64,000 nucleotides of DNA from an uncultured Bacteroidales bacterium (GCA_937981765.1 CALJOM010000002.1:124001-188000); one strand, 5' to 3'; shown: positions 9,331 to 20,200, numbered from the stretch's first letter. The notes: generated by a model not told the origin, from the letters alone. Numbers and translations are program-made.

Positions 9331-10098
9331 ATGTTAACATCCACAAAAATCAAATTTATTCGTTCGCTCGAAAGAAAAAAGAATCGGTTAGAGAGCAACT
9401 TGTTTGTGGTGGAGGGAGAGAAGCCTGTTATGGAACTTTTAAACTCTTCTATTACTGTTCATGAAGTTTATCACACAAGCAACTTTACACCGCCGGATAA
9501 TCGCCCAATCTATTATTTGATTAACGAATGTCAGCTTGAGCGAATTTCCTTTCTTACCACTCCGAATAAAGTTCTTGCTTTAGCCGAAATTCCATCCGAA
9601 ACAGAATGGCAGGAGGCTTTAGCTCCCATCAATAACCAGACGATAATTCTTGGGCTCGATAATCTTAGCGATCCAGGGAATATGGGAACCATTTTGCGGA
9701 TAGCGAATTGGTTTGGCATACGACTAATTTTTTGCTCTCCGGAAAGTGTTGATTGCTTCTCGCCTAAGGTTGTACAGGCTTCAATGGGAGCTGTTTTTAG
9801 AACTAAAGTGGTTTATGCCCCGCTAGATGAGGTTGTTTTATTTTTACGCGAAAAGTATAAAATGCTCTTTATTACCACCGAACTAAATGGAGAGTCGATA
9901 TACGAATTCAATACTCATGGGCCTATTTTCTTACTCATGGGCAACGAATCGCATGGTATTCGCCCAACACTTTCATCATTAGCCGATTTTCGGTTGGCCA
10001 TTCCTCCCTATCCTGAGGAAAACAATTCAATGGAGTCGCTCAATGTTGCGGTTGCAACAGCTATTTTTTGTGCCGAATTTCGACGCCGGCTTCTTTAG
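9331..10098 (+). CDS. TrmH/SpoU-family RNA 2'-O-methyltransferase
   Basis: A 255-residue SPOUT methyltransferase. The N-terminal 90 residues form a substrate-binding domain (VVEGEKPVMELL), and the C-terminal part has the three trefoil-knot motifs: LDNLSDPGNMGTILRIAN (about 110-127, with the catalytic Asn and Arg), LLMGNESHGI (about 207-216) and the closing MESLNVAVATAI. It should methylate a ribose 2'-OH in rRNA or tRNA using S-adenosylmethionine; RlmB-like 23S rRNA activity is the best guess. A TATATTTG element lies about 60 bases before the start. Confidence 0.9.
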   Translation: MLTSTKIKFIRSLERKKNRLESNLFVVEGEKPVMELLNSSITVHEVYHTSNFTPPDNRPIYYLINECQLERISFLTTPNKVLALAEIPSETEWQEALAPINNQTIILGLDNLSDPGNMGTILRIANWFGIRLIFCSPESVDCFSPKVVQASMGAVFRTKVVYAPLDEVVLFLREKYKMLFITTELNGESIYEFNTHGPIFLLMGNESHGIRPTLSSLADFRLAIPPYPEENNSMESLNVAVATAIFCAEFRRRLL

Positions 10099-10183
10099 TC
10101 GAAATTGAAAATTATAAATTATGGCACATTGCGAACTGGCCGTTTAACCTTTTTTAGTTAACAACTATCAGCTATTGGACTTT

Positions 10184-11428
10184 TTATTCCATTGATTCAT
10201 CAACTTGTTCCAAGAGTGTTAGTATTGTTTCCGGACTTGAGTTGTCAGCAGGTTTTTGAAGGGCATGAAGGAGTTTTGTTGCCTCTTCCTCAACGGGCTT
10301 TCTAGAGAAGAAGTTTTCGTGGGCAAAGTTGAGATATTTTACCAACTGAAACGCATCAAACTTTCTGAGCATGCGTTTTGTGAAGGTATTCACCGATGCA
10401 CTATGATGAAGGCTTTCGGTTATTTTTTCTTCCATATCGGTGTCAATCCAGAACTGTTTTAATGGTTCCGGCGCTCTGGCAACAAAATCTTTGGCCGATT
10501 TAGAGGAGTTAAAAACTTCCGGCAGATTGCGTAAAAAATATTCTATGGTTTTAAAGCTTTCGAAACAATAGGTTTCGTATTGCAAATTGCTTTGAAGAAT
10601 CTTTTGCATAGCCGGGCCGGTTCCGAAAGGCACACGGTCGGAGAGGCGTGCTTCGGGATATACCCTACATTTGGTTAACACTTTAGTGCCTCCGTGGGGA
10701 AATAGTTTATTCAGGAAGTAAAAATCTTCACCGGCTGTTTTTGTGTTCATTCCGTTTTGTTCGGCGTAAACAAATGCCTTTACGCCAAAAGCCGATCCTA
10801 TTGTGTGAAAAGCCCACGGCCAGCCAACGTAACGTAAGGCAAGCCGATAGTATCTAAGGTGCATTTCATAGAGCGTTATTGCTCTGCAGAATTCGTCGGT
10901 GAGCTCTTTTTTGGGGTGTTCAAACGGAAAGATTATTTGCCGCACACTGTGGTTTTTGGTAACTTTTTCAGCTTCCGCAAGATAATTCGGACTTACAGTT
11001 GTATCGGCATCCAGCGATAGAATTATTCCATCCTCTTGGTTGAGAAGATTTAACATGCTCACTGCCATATCCATCCCGATTTTTCTGGCGTAGCCGGCAC
11101 CGGCTTTTTTCTTTGGAACTTTCCCAAGCCACACGGGACGTATTTTCCTTTGCGGTAATTGGTTTTTGTTGGCAAAGTGCTGCAGTTCTTCGAAAAGTCG
11201 TTGGTTTACAAAAGCTGCCTCTGTCGGTGCGGTTTCGGGATAATTTACTACAATTATGACTTCAAATACTCCCTGCGTCGGCGTGGTTTGAAGCAATGAA
11301 AAAAGTGTGCGATAAATCTGGGGTTCTGAGTAACAAGGAATGACAATAACCCCCGACAATTGATTATCGGGGGTTGGTGTTGGAAATAACTGACTTTGTC
11401 TCGATAGATAAATGTCGGCAAACGACAT
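10184..11428 (-). CDS. Family 2 glycosyltransferase
   Basis: A 414-residue protein with a GT-A fold. The entry strand is GVIVIPCYSEPQ (about residue 26), the metal/nucleotide-sugar DxD is in LSLDADTTVSPNYL (about 140), and GEDFYFLNKLF (about 235) supplies the acceptor-side ED motif. There is no signal peptide or obvious multi-TM tail, so it is probably cytoplasmic or peripheral. Donor and acceptor are unknown. It is the last gene of the cstA-ompH unit (10-base gap), with no other glycan genes nearby. Confidence 0.82.
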   Translation of the reverse strand: MSFADIYLSRQSQLFPTPTPDNQLSGVIVIPCYSEPQIYRTLFSLLQTTPTQGVFEVIIVVNYPETAPTEAAFVNQRLFEELQHFANKNQLPQRKIRPVWLGKVPKKKAGAGYARKIGMDMAVSMLNLLNQEDGIILSLDADTTVSPNYLAEAEKVTKNHSVRQIIFPFEHPKKELTDEFCRAITLYEMHLRYYRLALRYVGWPWAFHTIGSAFGVKAFVYAEQNGMNTKTAGEDFYFLNKLFPHGGTKVLTKCRVYPEARLSDRVPFGTGPAMQKILQSNLQYETYCFESFKTIEYFLRNLPEVFNSSKSAKDFVARAPEPLKQFWIDTDMEEKITESLHHSASVNTFTKRMLRKFDAFQLVKYLNFAHENFFSRKPVEEEATKLLHALQKPADNSSPETILTLLEQVDESME

Positions 11429-11438
11429 GGATGAAGCC

Positions 11439-12053
11439 CTACTTTTTCTTTTCCTTGTATTCGCGATTTAATCCTTCAACAATTTCTGCGGTAATATTCA
11501 TAGCGGGACTGCCGTATAAAATTGTTCCGTTTCCGGTATTGGTAAGTATAAGATCGTAACCGGCGGATTTGTTGTAGTTGTGAATAAACGAAATTATGGC
11601 ATTGAAAAGCTGTTCATTTAGTCGTTGTTGTTCATGCATCAGTTCGTTGGTTAGTCGGGCTTCAAGTTTTTCCAGTTCATCTTTTTTTTGCAAAAGAGTT
11701 TCCTGCTGCGCTTTCATGGAGGTTTGCGATAAAAAACCACCTCGTTGGGCTTTATCCTGAAACTCCATAAATTCTTTTTCCAAAGCCCGGGCTTTTTGAG
11801 CGTATTCCGCTTCGCTTTTTTGTCGCTTCGCCCCAAAGGAGCTGTTAAATTCAATGGCCTGCTCGTATTGTAGCAATATGGTGTCGATATTTACATAAGC
11901 TATTCGGGGAACTTGTGGCAGTGATAATGTATCGGTCGATGTGTTTTGTGAAACTGTTGCCGGCGATGGCGACGAAAGAACGTAACGGTCGATGTAAAGC
12001 CACACAGTGGGCACCAACAACACTGCTATTAAAATGTTTTTTAATTTGTCCAT
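11439..12053 (-). CDS. OmpH/Skp-like periplasmic chaperone
   Basis: I place the start at ATG 12053 (MDKLKNILIAVL), which leads straight into a hydrophobic export or anchor segment; the longer frame back to 12095 would overlap cstA. The product of about 204 residues has a short strand (PRIAYVNIDTILLQYE), then a long charged coiled coil rich in Lys, Glu and Gln, then a returning strand (YDLILTNTGNGTILY). This is the Skp/OmpH tentacle architecture, which holds unfolded outer-membrane proteins in the periplasm. Its position between cstA and a glycosyltransferase gives no further hint. Confidence 0.85.
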   Translation of the reverse strand: MDKLKNILIAVLLVPTVWLYIDRYVLSSPSPATVSQNTSTDTLSLPQVPRIAYVNIDTILLQYEQAIEFNSSFGAKRQKSEAEYAQKARALEKEFMEFQDKAQRGGFLSQTSMKAQQETLLQKKDELEKLEARLTNELMHEQQRLNEQLFNAIISFIHNYNKSAGYDLILTNTGNGTILYGSPAMNITAEIVEGLNREYKEKKK

Positions 12054-12060
12054 GTATTTT

Positions 12061-13533
12061 CTATTTTTTAAATTTTTTCTCTGCAAAGTAAACAAAAACC
12101 GCTAAAGTAAACAAGCCTGCCGCAATACTTATGGGTAATCCTACTGTGAATGGGAGATTTATTCCTCCGCTTTTGACGGGAGCTACTAATAGATAGTTTA
12201 CACAAACAATGGTTAGAAACGTTGCCGGAATGGTCATTATCCAGTGGTTTTTCCCACTGGTGGCTAAATAGGTCGAAATGGTCCACAGAACAATTACAGC
12301 AAGCAATTGATTCGATAACCCAACATACCGCCAAATGGTTTGAAATTCGTCTCTGAATTCAAACGTTAAAATAAAGGCCACTAAGAAGAGGGGAAGTGTA
12401 ATAAGTAGCCGGCTAAAATTTTTTTTCTGCGATAGTCCGACTGAATCGGCTATGATAAGCCTGGCCGAACGGAACGCTGTATCGCCGGTTGTGATTGGGC
12501 ATGCCACAACTCCTAAAATTGCCAAAATGGCTCCCAGAGATCCAAGCCATTGATGGCTAATGGTATTAACTACCCATGCAGGGTCGGCTGTGGCGCTGCT
12601 GGTTCCCGATATGGGAGAGTTTAGAACTTGGTTCAATCCTTCCACTCCTCCAAAAAAGTTCATGGATACGGTTGCCCAAATTAGGGCAACTATTCCCTCG
12701 GCAATCATAGCGCCATAAAACGCAGGGCGTCCATATTTTTCCTTGGTTAAGCATCTGGCCATCAGTGGGCTTTGGGTAGCATGAAAGCCCGATATTGCTC
12801 CACACGAAATTACTATGAACATCATTGGGAAGAGAAAGTTTTTGTCGGCATTGGGGTGATAATTTCTGAAACTTTCCCATTGCAGTTCCTCAACCGAAAA
12901 TGTTCCTCTGAAGTAATTCAGTATCATGGCTGCAAAAATACCCACGGCCATGATCAAAAGAGCTGCCCCAAACAAAGGGTATATTTTCCCTATGATTTTG
13001 TTTATGGGTAGTAACGTGGCTAAAATATAGTATAAAAAAATAGCGTAAATCCACCATTGTATATTTCCACCGGTCAGGCTGGTTAAAAGTTTGGCAGGCC
13101 CGCTAACAAATGCCACTCCCACAAAAATAAGCAAAACTATAGTAAAGAATGCCAACACGGGTTTGGCCCCCTTACCAAGATATTTCCCCACCAATTCTGG
13201 AAGACTTTTCCCATTTTCACGCAGACTCAGCATCCCCGAAAAGTAATCGTGGGCGGCCCCCATAAATATACATCCCAATACAATCCAAACATAAGCCATA
13301 GGACCGTACATGGCTCCTAATATAGCACCGAATATTGGCCCTAATCCAGCAATGTTCAGAAATTGAATCATAAACACTTTCCATAACGGCATCGCTACAA
13401 AATCAACCCCATCGTTGATTTGTATGGCTGGTGTGGGGTGTTTATCCGAAATACCAAACTGCCGTTCGATATATTTGCCATACACGAAATACCCCAAAAT
13501 TAAGGCTAAGATACTGATAATAAACGTTATCAT
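12061..13533 (-). CDS. cstA: Carbon starvation protein A (CstA) family transporter
   Basis: A 490-residue polytopic inner-membrane protein. It shows the CstA features: an N-terminal YGKYIERQFGISD stretch after TM1, the region GPIFGAILGAMYGPMAYVWIVLG, and the highly conserved GDTAFRSARLIIAD near residue 355. Family members import peptides or pyruvate. This one is clearly shorter than the roughly 700-residue enterobacterial CstA/BtsT and lacks their C-terminal region; short forms are common in Bacteroidota. It is the first gene of a leftward operon with ompH and the glycosyltransferase. A TACTTTTG -7-like element lies on the minus strand at 13552-13559, with no convincing -33 box. Confidence 0.9.
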   Translation of the reverse strand: MITFIISILALILGYFVYGKYIERQFGISDKHPTPAIQINDGVDFVAMPLWKVFMIQFLNIAGLGPIFGAILGAMYGPMAYVWIVLGCIFMGAAHDYFSGMLSLRENGKSLPELVGKYLGKGAKPVLAFFTIVLLIFVGVAFVSGPAKLLTSLTGGNIQWWIYAIFLYYILATLLPINKIIGKIYPLFGAALLIMAVGIFAAMILNYFRGTFSVEELQWESFRNYHPNADKNFLFPMMFIVISCGAISGFHATQSPLMARCLTKEKYGRPAFYGAMIAEGIVALIWATVSMNFFGGVEGLNQVLNSPISGTSSATADPAWVVNTISHQWLGSLGAILAILGVVACPITTGDTAFRSARLIIADSVGLSQKKNFSRLLITLPLFLVAFILTFEFRDEFQTIWRYVGLSNQLLAVIVLWTISTYLATSGKNHWIMTIPATFLTIVCVNYLLVAPVKSGGINLPFTVGLPISIAAGLFTLAVFVYFAEKKFKK

Positions 13534-13629
13534 AATTTCATGCTTTTATTACAAAAGTACACAATTGTATTCGAGGTTGTTCATTAATTACGGTCAAATT
13601 TTCACCCTGTCTAATTAGAATTATTGATT

Positions 13630-13666
13630 TTTGGATAATGCTTCATAACCAAATTTGCTACCTTTG
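13630..13666 (+). promoter_or_regulatory. Candidate Bacteroidota promoter for the radical SAM gene
   Basis: TACCTTTG at 13659-13666 matches the TAnnTTTG -7 consensus, 20 bases before the start codon. The nearest TTTG (13630-13633) is 25 bases upstream, longer than usual, so only the -7 box is convincing. Confidence 0.45.
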
Positions 13667-13686
13667 CGCCGATCTGATTTATAGGT

Positions 13687-14565
13687 ATGAGCAACCAAAC
13701 TAAGCACCGTTTTCGAAAAATTTATATTCAGATCACCAACCTTTGCAATCTGAATTGCAGTTTTTGCACCTCATCATCAACCAATAAGCCTAGTTTTTTA
13801 TCGCTAACTCAATTTGATGATATCTTGAAACAAATTTCCGGATACACAAGCCATTTGTATCTCCACGTAACCGGCGAACCATTAATGCACCCTCAACTCA
13901 TAGGGCTGTTAGATCTTTGCCTCCAATATAATCTTTCGGTCATTATCGTTACTAATGGTTTGCTTTTGGGGACTAGAGGCCACGAATTTGTTAATCATCC
14001 CGCTGTTAAGCAAGTTAACGTATCTCTTCATTGCTATCATGAGATTCAAAACCCTCAAGCCAAAATAAACTATTTATCATCTGTTTTTTCGTTTTTGCAA
14101 ATTGCCCAAAATTCTCATCCATTAATCTCTCTTAGGATCTGGAATATATCCACGGAAGAAACTTTTGATTGGCTACAGTCGAACCAACCCATATTAGAGG
14201 CAATTGAAAAAACCTTTTCAACCTCGATACAAATCCCCGTGCCAATAAGTGGTCGCAACGGAATTTATCTCGCTGGTAGGATTTGGCTTAATTTCGATTA
14301 CAAATTTCAGTGGCCTTCTCTTTCGAAACCGCAAATATCAGCCATGGGTAAATGCCTCGCACTTCGGGATCACATAGCTATTCTTACCGATGGTACTGTG
14401 GTCCCTTGTTGCCTCGATTCTGCGGGTGTTATCAATCTGGGTAATATTTTTCAATCTTCTTTAAACGATATTCTTCTGTCGCACAGAGCCATACGCCTAA
14501 TCGAAGGATTCAGGCGTTCGCAACGCGTGGAACCTTTGTGTTCCCGTTGTAATTTTATTAAATGA
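13687..14565 (+). CDS. Radical SAM protein with SPASM-like C-terminus
   Basis: A 292-residue protein whose N-terminus carries the radical SAM cluster motif CNLNCSFC (about residues 19-26), which binds a [4Fe-4S] cluster and S-adenosylmethionine, followed by a TGEPLMHP glycine motif. The C-terminus has further cysteines (GKCLALRDH, VVPCCLD, LCSRCNF) arranged like a SPASM/twitch domain that binds auxiliary clusters. SPASM proteins often modify peptides or act as maturases, but no small precursor gene is evident next to it. It is divergent from cstA and 112 bases before trkH. The reaction is unknown. Confidence 0.88.
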   Translation: MSNQTKHRFRKIYIQITNLCNLNCSFCTSSSTNKPSFLSLTQFDDILKQISGYTSHLYLHVTGEPLMHPQLIGLLDLCLQYNLSVIIVTNGLLLGTRGHEFVNHPAVKQVNVSLHCYHEIQNPQAKINYLSSVFSFLQIAQNSHPLISLRIWNISTEETFDWLQSNQPILEAIEKTFSTSIQIPVPISGRNGIYLAGRIWLNFDYKFQWPSLSKPQISAMGKCLALRDHIAILTDGTVVPCCLDSAGVINLGNIFQSSLNDILLSHRAIRLIEGFRRSQRVEPLCSRCNFIK

Positions 14566-14677
14566 GCCTAACTATTTGCTTAAATCAATGCCTAAAGCAG
14601 ATTTTTTTTGGTCTTTATGGATAAACATGTATTTTTGAACCATTCAATAACAATACTCATTTAAACCCGTAGCGTTT

Positions 14678-16498
14678 ATGGTCAGACCTGGTCGATATCG
14701 GAGGCGAGAACGTTTTTTTAAAATATGGTTCGTTTTCGGTGACTTTGTTAAACGACTCGGTCAAACAATCTATGCAATGGCAACAGCTCTCTTTACATTG
14801 TTAGCACTTCTTTTTCTATGGCTAGTTATTTTTCATTTCGGATTTTATAATACCGAAATTCATACGTTTAATCTTTTCCTATTTTATCGAATAGTATTTA
14901 CTGGCCTCTATATTTCTGCAGTTTTCAGAATCTTTTTGAAAAATAAACCAACAAAGCTGATATTTTCATTGTTACGATTTGTATATTATGTTTTTGGTTT
15001 AATAATACTTCTCAACGCTTATCGTTTGATTATTTTTCCTGAAGATCATGGCGAATTATTATCGCAACCTTGGGTTTTGATTGCTTATGCGATGATATTA
15101 ATCCTCGTTGAATTTAGTAAATTAGCTCATGCTATTGCCCAGTGGAACTTATCTCCAGCAGCACTTTTTTCCGGAAGTTTTCTTATCCTGATTCTGATGG
15201 GAACATTTTTGCTCTCAATGCCAAAATCAGTAAACCAACCCATATCTTTTATCGACGCCTTGTTTACCTCAACAAGTGCCGTTTGTGTTACCGGCCTAAC
15301 TGTGGTTGATACTGTAACTACTTTTACCCCTCATGGACATTTGATTCTCATGCTTCTGATTCAATTGGGTGGCCTTGGGATTATGACCTTTACTGTATTT
15401 TTTGCCTATGTTTTTACCGGAAGTCCAACCTTAAAAGATCGTTTTTTGTTGCGCGATTTGCTCTCTTCCAACAATCTAAATTCGCTTTTTGGTCTTTTGT
15501 TGAAAATTTTTATAATAACCATTTTAACTGAAGCAAGTGGCGCACTAATAATTTTTTACTCTCTTCCTGAGTCTTTCCCTAGCAGGTTTTTTTTAGCGGT
15601 TTTTCATTCCGTTTCAGCTTTTTGCAATGCTGGGTTCTCTTTGTTCCCATCAGGATTGGCCAACTCTGAAATTGCCTCTCTTTATCTTTTTCAGATTACC
15701 ATAGCTATGCTCGTAATTTTGGGAGGGCTTGGCTTTCCAGTTCTTGTAAATGTTTTTAGCTTTTTTAAAACTTTGTCAAAAAAGGTTCTTTTTAAATTTT
15801 TCCCCGGGGGTAACCCAGATATTTATCGCTCCGATATTAGTACTCACATAGTTCTAATGACATCCTTCTTTCTCATTTTGGCCGGTACCATTGGCTACCT
15901 TGTTTTCGAATATAAAGGAACCTTACAGGGGCAGCCTTTTTATCAACAGATTCTTCAGGCATTTTTTGCCAGTGTGAGCGCTCGTACTGCTGGATTCAAT
16001 ATTGTAAATATTTCTCAATGGACCTATCCTACAGTTTTTATGATGATTCTTCTTATGTGGGTTGGTGCCTCCCCAAATTCAACGGGAGGAGGAATAAAAA
16101 CCACCACCTTAGCCCTTGCATGGGTTGCCATTATTGACTTTTTGCGTGGGAAAAACCATGTGGAAATTTTTTACCGCCAAATAGCCTATGAAACCATATT
16201 GAGAGTTGTTGTAATCATTATGCTTTCGCTTATCATTATTTCCATTGGATTTATTTCTTTAATGATTCTTAACCCTCAAAGAGAACCTTTGTCGCTGTTG
16301 TTCGAAGCTTTTTCTGCTTTTGGTACGGTTGGGCTCAGCATTGTCGATTCATCCACCCTCTCGCCACCAAGCCGAGTTGTTTTAATAGCATTAATGTTTA
16401 TTGGCCGAGTAGGGCCGGTTGCTTTACTAAACTGTTTTGTGCGCGTTGCTGACCATCAATATCATCAATATCCAAAACAAAATTTAATGATCAATTAA
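14678..16498 (+). CDS. TrkH/KtrB-family potassium channel-transporter subunit
   Basis: A 606-residue inner-membrane protein. After a basic N-terminus and an extra N-terminal hydrophobic region (to about residue 160, absent from short KtrB), it shows the four pore-loop signatures of the TrkH/KtrB fold: SAVCVTGLT, FCNAGFSLF, SARTAGFN and FGTVGLS. The Gly of each loop forms the K+ selectivity filter. The gene for a cytosolic RCK gating partner starts 13 bases downstream, so the pair forms a complete K+ uptake system. The extra N-terminal helices set it apart from Bacillus KtrB. Confidence 0.92.
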   Translation: MVRPGRYRRRERFFKIWFVFGDFVKRLGQTIYAMATALFTLLALLFLWLVIFHFGFYNTEIHTFNLFLFYRIVFTGLYISAVFRIFLKNKPTKLIFSLLRFVYYVFGLIILLNAYRLIIFPEDHGELLSQPWVLIAYAMILILVEFSKLAHAIAQWNLSPAALFSGSFLILILMGTFLLSMPKSVNQPISFIDALFTSTSAVCVTGLTVVDTVTTFTPHGHLILMLLIQLGGLGIMTFTVFFAYVFTGSPTLKDRFLLRDLLSSNNLNSLFGLLLKIFIITILTEASGALIIFYSLPESFPSRFFLAVFHSVSAFCNAGFSLFPSGLANSEIASLYLFQITIAMLVILGGLGFPVLVNVFSFFKTLSKKVLFKFFPGGNPDIYRSDISTHIVLMTSFFLILAGTIGYLVFEYKGTLQGQPFYQQILQAFFASVSARTAGFNIVNISQWTYPTVFMMILLMWVGASPNSTGGGIKTTTLALAWVAIIDFLRGKNHVEIFYRQIAYETILRVVVIIMLSLIIISIGFISLMILNPQREPLSLLFEAFSAFGTVGLSIVDSSTLSPPSRVVLIALMFIGRVGPVALLNCFVRVADHQYHQYPKQNLMIN

Positions 16499-16511
16499 CA
16501 CTCTGTTTTGT

Positions 16512-17192
16512 ATGAAATTTATTGTTATAGGGCTGGGATATTTCGGGGGTTCTTTAGCCACCACGTTGACAAAACTAGGACACGAAGTGCTTGGTGTTGA
16601 TAAGAAAATTGAACGAATTCAGGAACTAAAGGAAGACATTACATTGGTGATGGAAATGGATACAACCAGTTCAAACGCCATTCAAACCCTTCCGTTAACC
16701 GATGTTGATGCTGTTATTGTAGCCATAGGCGAAGATATTGGGGCATCGGTATTAACTTTGGCGTTGCTTAAAAATATGGCTGTTCGACGTATTATTGGTA
16801 GAGCCATGTCGCCCATTCATAAAGAAATTTTGCATCAAATGGGTATTGAAGAGATTGTCCAGCCAGAAGAAGAAACGGCGCTTCTATTAGCCTCAATGCT
16901 CCCTATCGAGAAGGCCCATTGGGTTATGGAGCTTAACCATGAGTTTGCCATTGTTCAAATTTCTGTCCCTGAAAAATACATTGGTCATAGTTTGGCAACC
17001 ATCAATTTAGAAAACCGCTTTAATCTTAAGCTCGTTGCCGTTCAAATTCATCCGTCTAAGTCGTTTTTAGCTCTGTTTTCTTCCGATTGTAAGGTAGAAT
17101 TGGAGCCTGATTATGAGCGTCCGCTCCGGGACAGCGATAAGTTGGTTGTTGCCGGAAAGCTTTTAGATATAAAACGATTTGCCCAATCGTAA
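16512..17192 (+). CDS. TrkA/KtrA-type RCK regulatory subunit
   Basis: A 226-residue cytoplasmic protein with one RCK_N domain (GLGYFGGSLATTL nucleotide-binding loop near residue 7, acidic VD ending the second strand) and a C-terminal RCK_C domain from about residue 140. This single-RCK layout is that of KtrA, which forms an octameric ring on the membrane subunit and gates it by ATP/ADP or NAD(H), rather than the tandem TrkA of enterobacteria. It is co-transcribed with the upstream channel gene, and an intrinsic terminator follows immediately. Confidence 0.93.
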   Translation: MKFIVIGLGYFGGSLATTLTKLGHEVLGVDKKIERIQELKEDITLVMEMDTTSSNAIQTLPLTDVDAVIVAIGEDIGASVLTLALLKNMAVRRIIGRAMSPIHKEILHQMGIEEIVQPEEETALLLASMLPIEKAHWVMELNHEFAIVQISVPEKYIGHSLATINLENRFNLKLVAVQIHPSKSFLALFSSDCKVELEPDYERPLRDSDKLVVAGKLLDIKRFAQS

Positions 17193-17225
17193 AAAAAAAG
17201 CGGGATTCTGTAATCCCGCTTTTTG
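17191..17225. terminator. Bidirectional terminator between the K+ uptake operon and the Oar-like gene
   Basis: A perfect 9-bp stem (AGCGGGATT with AATCCCGCT, loop CTGT, 17199-17220) is flanked by an A run on the left and a T run on the right. It can therefore end transcription of both convergent units. Confidence 0.9.
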
Positions 17226-17237
17226 ATGATAACCATG

Positions 17238-20200
17238 TTAATTAAACAAATAGCGTATCCCAATTTGAGCGCTCCAGGTTTGGCTTATATCAACAATATT
17301 CCTGTACGAATCGGTTGGGAAATTATTAGTTCCAGCGACCTTGTTAAGTATAAAAGTGGGGTTTCCTGAAGAATCGATCCCTTTGAAGTTCAAAAGGTTG
17401 CGCTGAGTATAGGTTTGAGCTATGCCCCAATCTTTGTTCAAGAGGTTTCCAAGATTTAAAATATCCAAATGAATGCGTAGACGGTGATCTCCTTTTTTGG
17501 TGATATCGATATCCTGAGCTATTTGGAGGTTAAACCGGTGCACCCAAGGGAGCAATGCTCCATTGCGTTCAGCCATTTTCCCTCGGTTTTTGCTTAGATA
17601 AGGATCTTGGCGAATATATTGATCTAAAATATCCCACTGTTGTTCGCGAGTAAGCCCCCCTTCGTTGGCATTTTGGTTAATTAAGTACGACTCTTCAATA
17701 GTTCTTGGAATATACATCAACCGGTCGGCTCCGTCATTAAATTTACCGCTGTAGGTGTAGCTAAATCGGCCTGCATGTGCTCCGTTGTAAAATAGCGATA
17801 TAACAAAGGAATTCCGTTCGTTTAGAACTTTAGTATCAAAGGTAGCATATGCTACTACCCGGTGTGGTTGATCAAAGCGGCTGTAGCCCATTTCCGGATT
17901 GTTACGGCTCCAAACTACTACGTCTGGCCAAAGAGAGGCTGCCTGTGATCCGCCAATCAATCCATAATCTTTTGCTATGCTACGGGTATAAGCTACACTA
18001 ACTTCCGAGCCATGTTGCCATTTCTTCGTTAGTTGTATAGTGCCCGAGGCATAGTATCCTTTGTTGATATTGGTAAGGAGAATAACACCACCAGAAAAAT
18101 TTGATAAAGTGTTGAAGGCACTGGTATTTACCCAGTAAGGGAGCATGGCCCCGTTTGGCATTATTATCGTATCTGTGGGAGGGTTGGTATTGATATTTAT
18201 TGCCAGCGGACTGTTAAAATCTTTGGTGAAAATTCCTTCTACGGTTGCTACAATTCCGTAAGGAAGTTCGTAGTCGGCGGCGAGATTCGAGCGCCATACC
18301 TGTGGTAGGCGAAAGTTTTTATCCGTTAAAGCAAGAGAGTTGGATACCTGAGCCGTAAGTGTCGACGGGTCGGGTTGATAATAAGCAACATCCGATTGAA
18401 AACCATTCCACACTGGTTTGTTTGGGGTCCCCCATTGGTTAGGAACCACAGAAAATCCACCCCTGGTTACTCCATTGTTGTTAACTTGATTGGATATCCA
18501 AACAAAAGGTATTCTACCACTGAAAACTCCCGTCCCACCTCGTACTTGTAAAGTTTTGTTTCCAAATACATCGTAGTTAAATCCAACTCTTGGCGACCAC
18601 AGTGGTTTAACGCCGGGCAATACACTTACATCGGGTTTGATAACTTCCCCGTTATTCGGATTCGTGAAACTTAGGGGAACTCTTTCCGTCCCTACCACCA
18701 TTGTCATTGTGTCAAGTGTAGGATTTTTCGGCAAATCTATTGGATAAAAGGGAAAATCTACCCTCATTCCGACGGTAACATTTAACTTTTCGGTGGCTTT
18801 TATCTTGTCTTGGGCATAAATGGCAACCTGTGCAAATTTGGTATTATCTACCGGTATATCGCCTTTACCTTTGAAAGAATATCCTTGCAGGAAAAGATCC
18901 GGTCGAACGGTTAAATCTCTTTCAACTACCGAACTCCAGAAATTGTCGAAACTATTATAACGATATAATCCATGAAGCACCGGATTAAATGCATTTTCGA
19001 AGGTCATATATTCGAAGCTGAATCCAGCGGTTAAATCATGGCGATCAATGTAATAGCTAAAATTATCGGTAATATTGTAAATATTGTTTACAAGCATGTT
19101 TCCTACCGAAAAGAGCTCGTTTCCTAGAGTCATGTAATAGTAGGGCGCACTGCCAATTGATTCTAGCACTTCAATAAACGGAAAATCTTGTCCACCAGGA
19201 ATTTTCCGTTTCGGATCGGTTACAAAATTAACTCCTACCCGTAAATTGTTCGCCATCTTTTCCGAAAATATTGAGTTTAATTCACCCACTAACGAGGTTA
19301 CATTCTTTTCAATAATATAGTGGCTATTGCGGAAGTTCATGGCTTCAATCCCATAACGATTTGTATTAGAGTAACGGAGTGCAGATGGATGATATCGCAA
19401 ACTGTTACCGTTAACGGGTTGATCACTTTCGGCTATGTATTGGTTAAAGCGAAACATCAGTTTGTGTTTTGTGCTTAGGTTGTAGTCTAATCTGGCATTA
19501 AGGCGAGTTCCTTTGTCAGCAAATTTGTATCCTTCGTAATCTCCGGTTTCGTATCCGTAAATATTCAGCATCGCCTGGCGAACCGAATCGAGACGTGTGG
19601 CAGGAACTCTTGACACATTGATACCATCGGGTGGAAGTCCAGGACGGGTAGCCACCTTCGATAGGCTGGGCACAAAGTTGTCTTCTCGCTCAATACCTAC
19701 AAAAAACGACAATTTGTCTTTTAAGATAGGCCCCCCTAGCCATGCTCCGAAAATTTTTTGAAATGTTTCGCTAACGTTGATGGTTTGATCGGCTATTTTG
19801 TTTCCGTAAAATCGTTCATTGCGGTAGTAGGCATAGGCTGACCCTCCGAATTTGTTCCCTCCGGAACGTGTAATGGCGTTTACGTTAGCTCCCGTAAAGT
19901 TCCCCTCGCGAACATCGTAGGGGGCTAAATTCACCTGAATCTCTTCAATTACTTCTAGGCTTATAGGATCGGAACCTGCAAATTGAGCTGTTCCCAATCC
20001 AAAATTGTTGTTATAGGTTATCCCGTCGATGGAATAGTTGTTAAAGCGATTGTCTCTCCCGGCAAAACTTACATTGTTGCTCTGAGGGGTTAAGCGAGTT
20101 AAATCGTTGATACTCTTTGTGATACTTGGCATCCGTTCTATGGTTTGCCGGCTTAGGTTAGTAGCGGCACCGGTGCGGTCGGCATCAATAAGGTAGTTTT

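Noticed and set aside
12054-12095. Longer start for the OmpH-like protein
   Set aside because: It would overlap cstA and put a charged segment before the export signal; ATG 12053 fits better.
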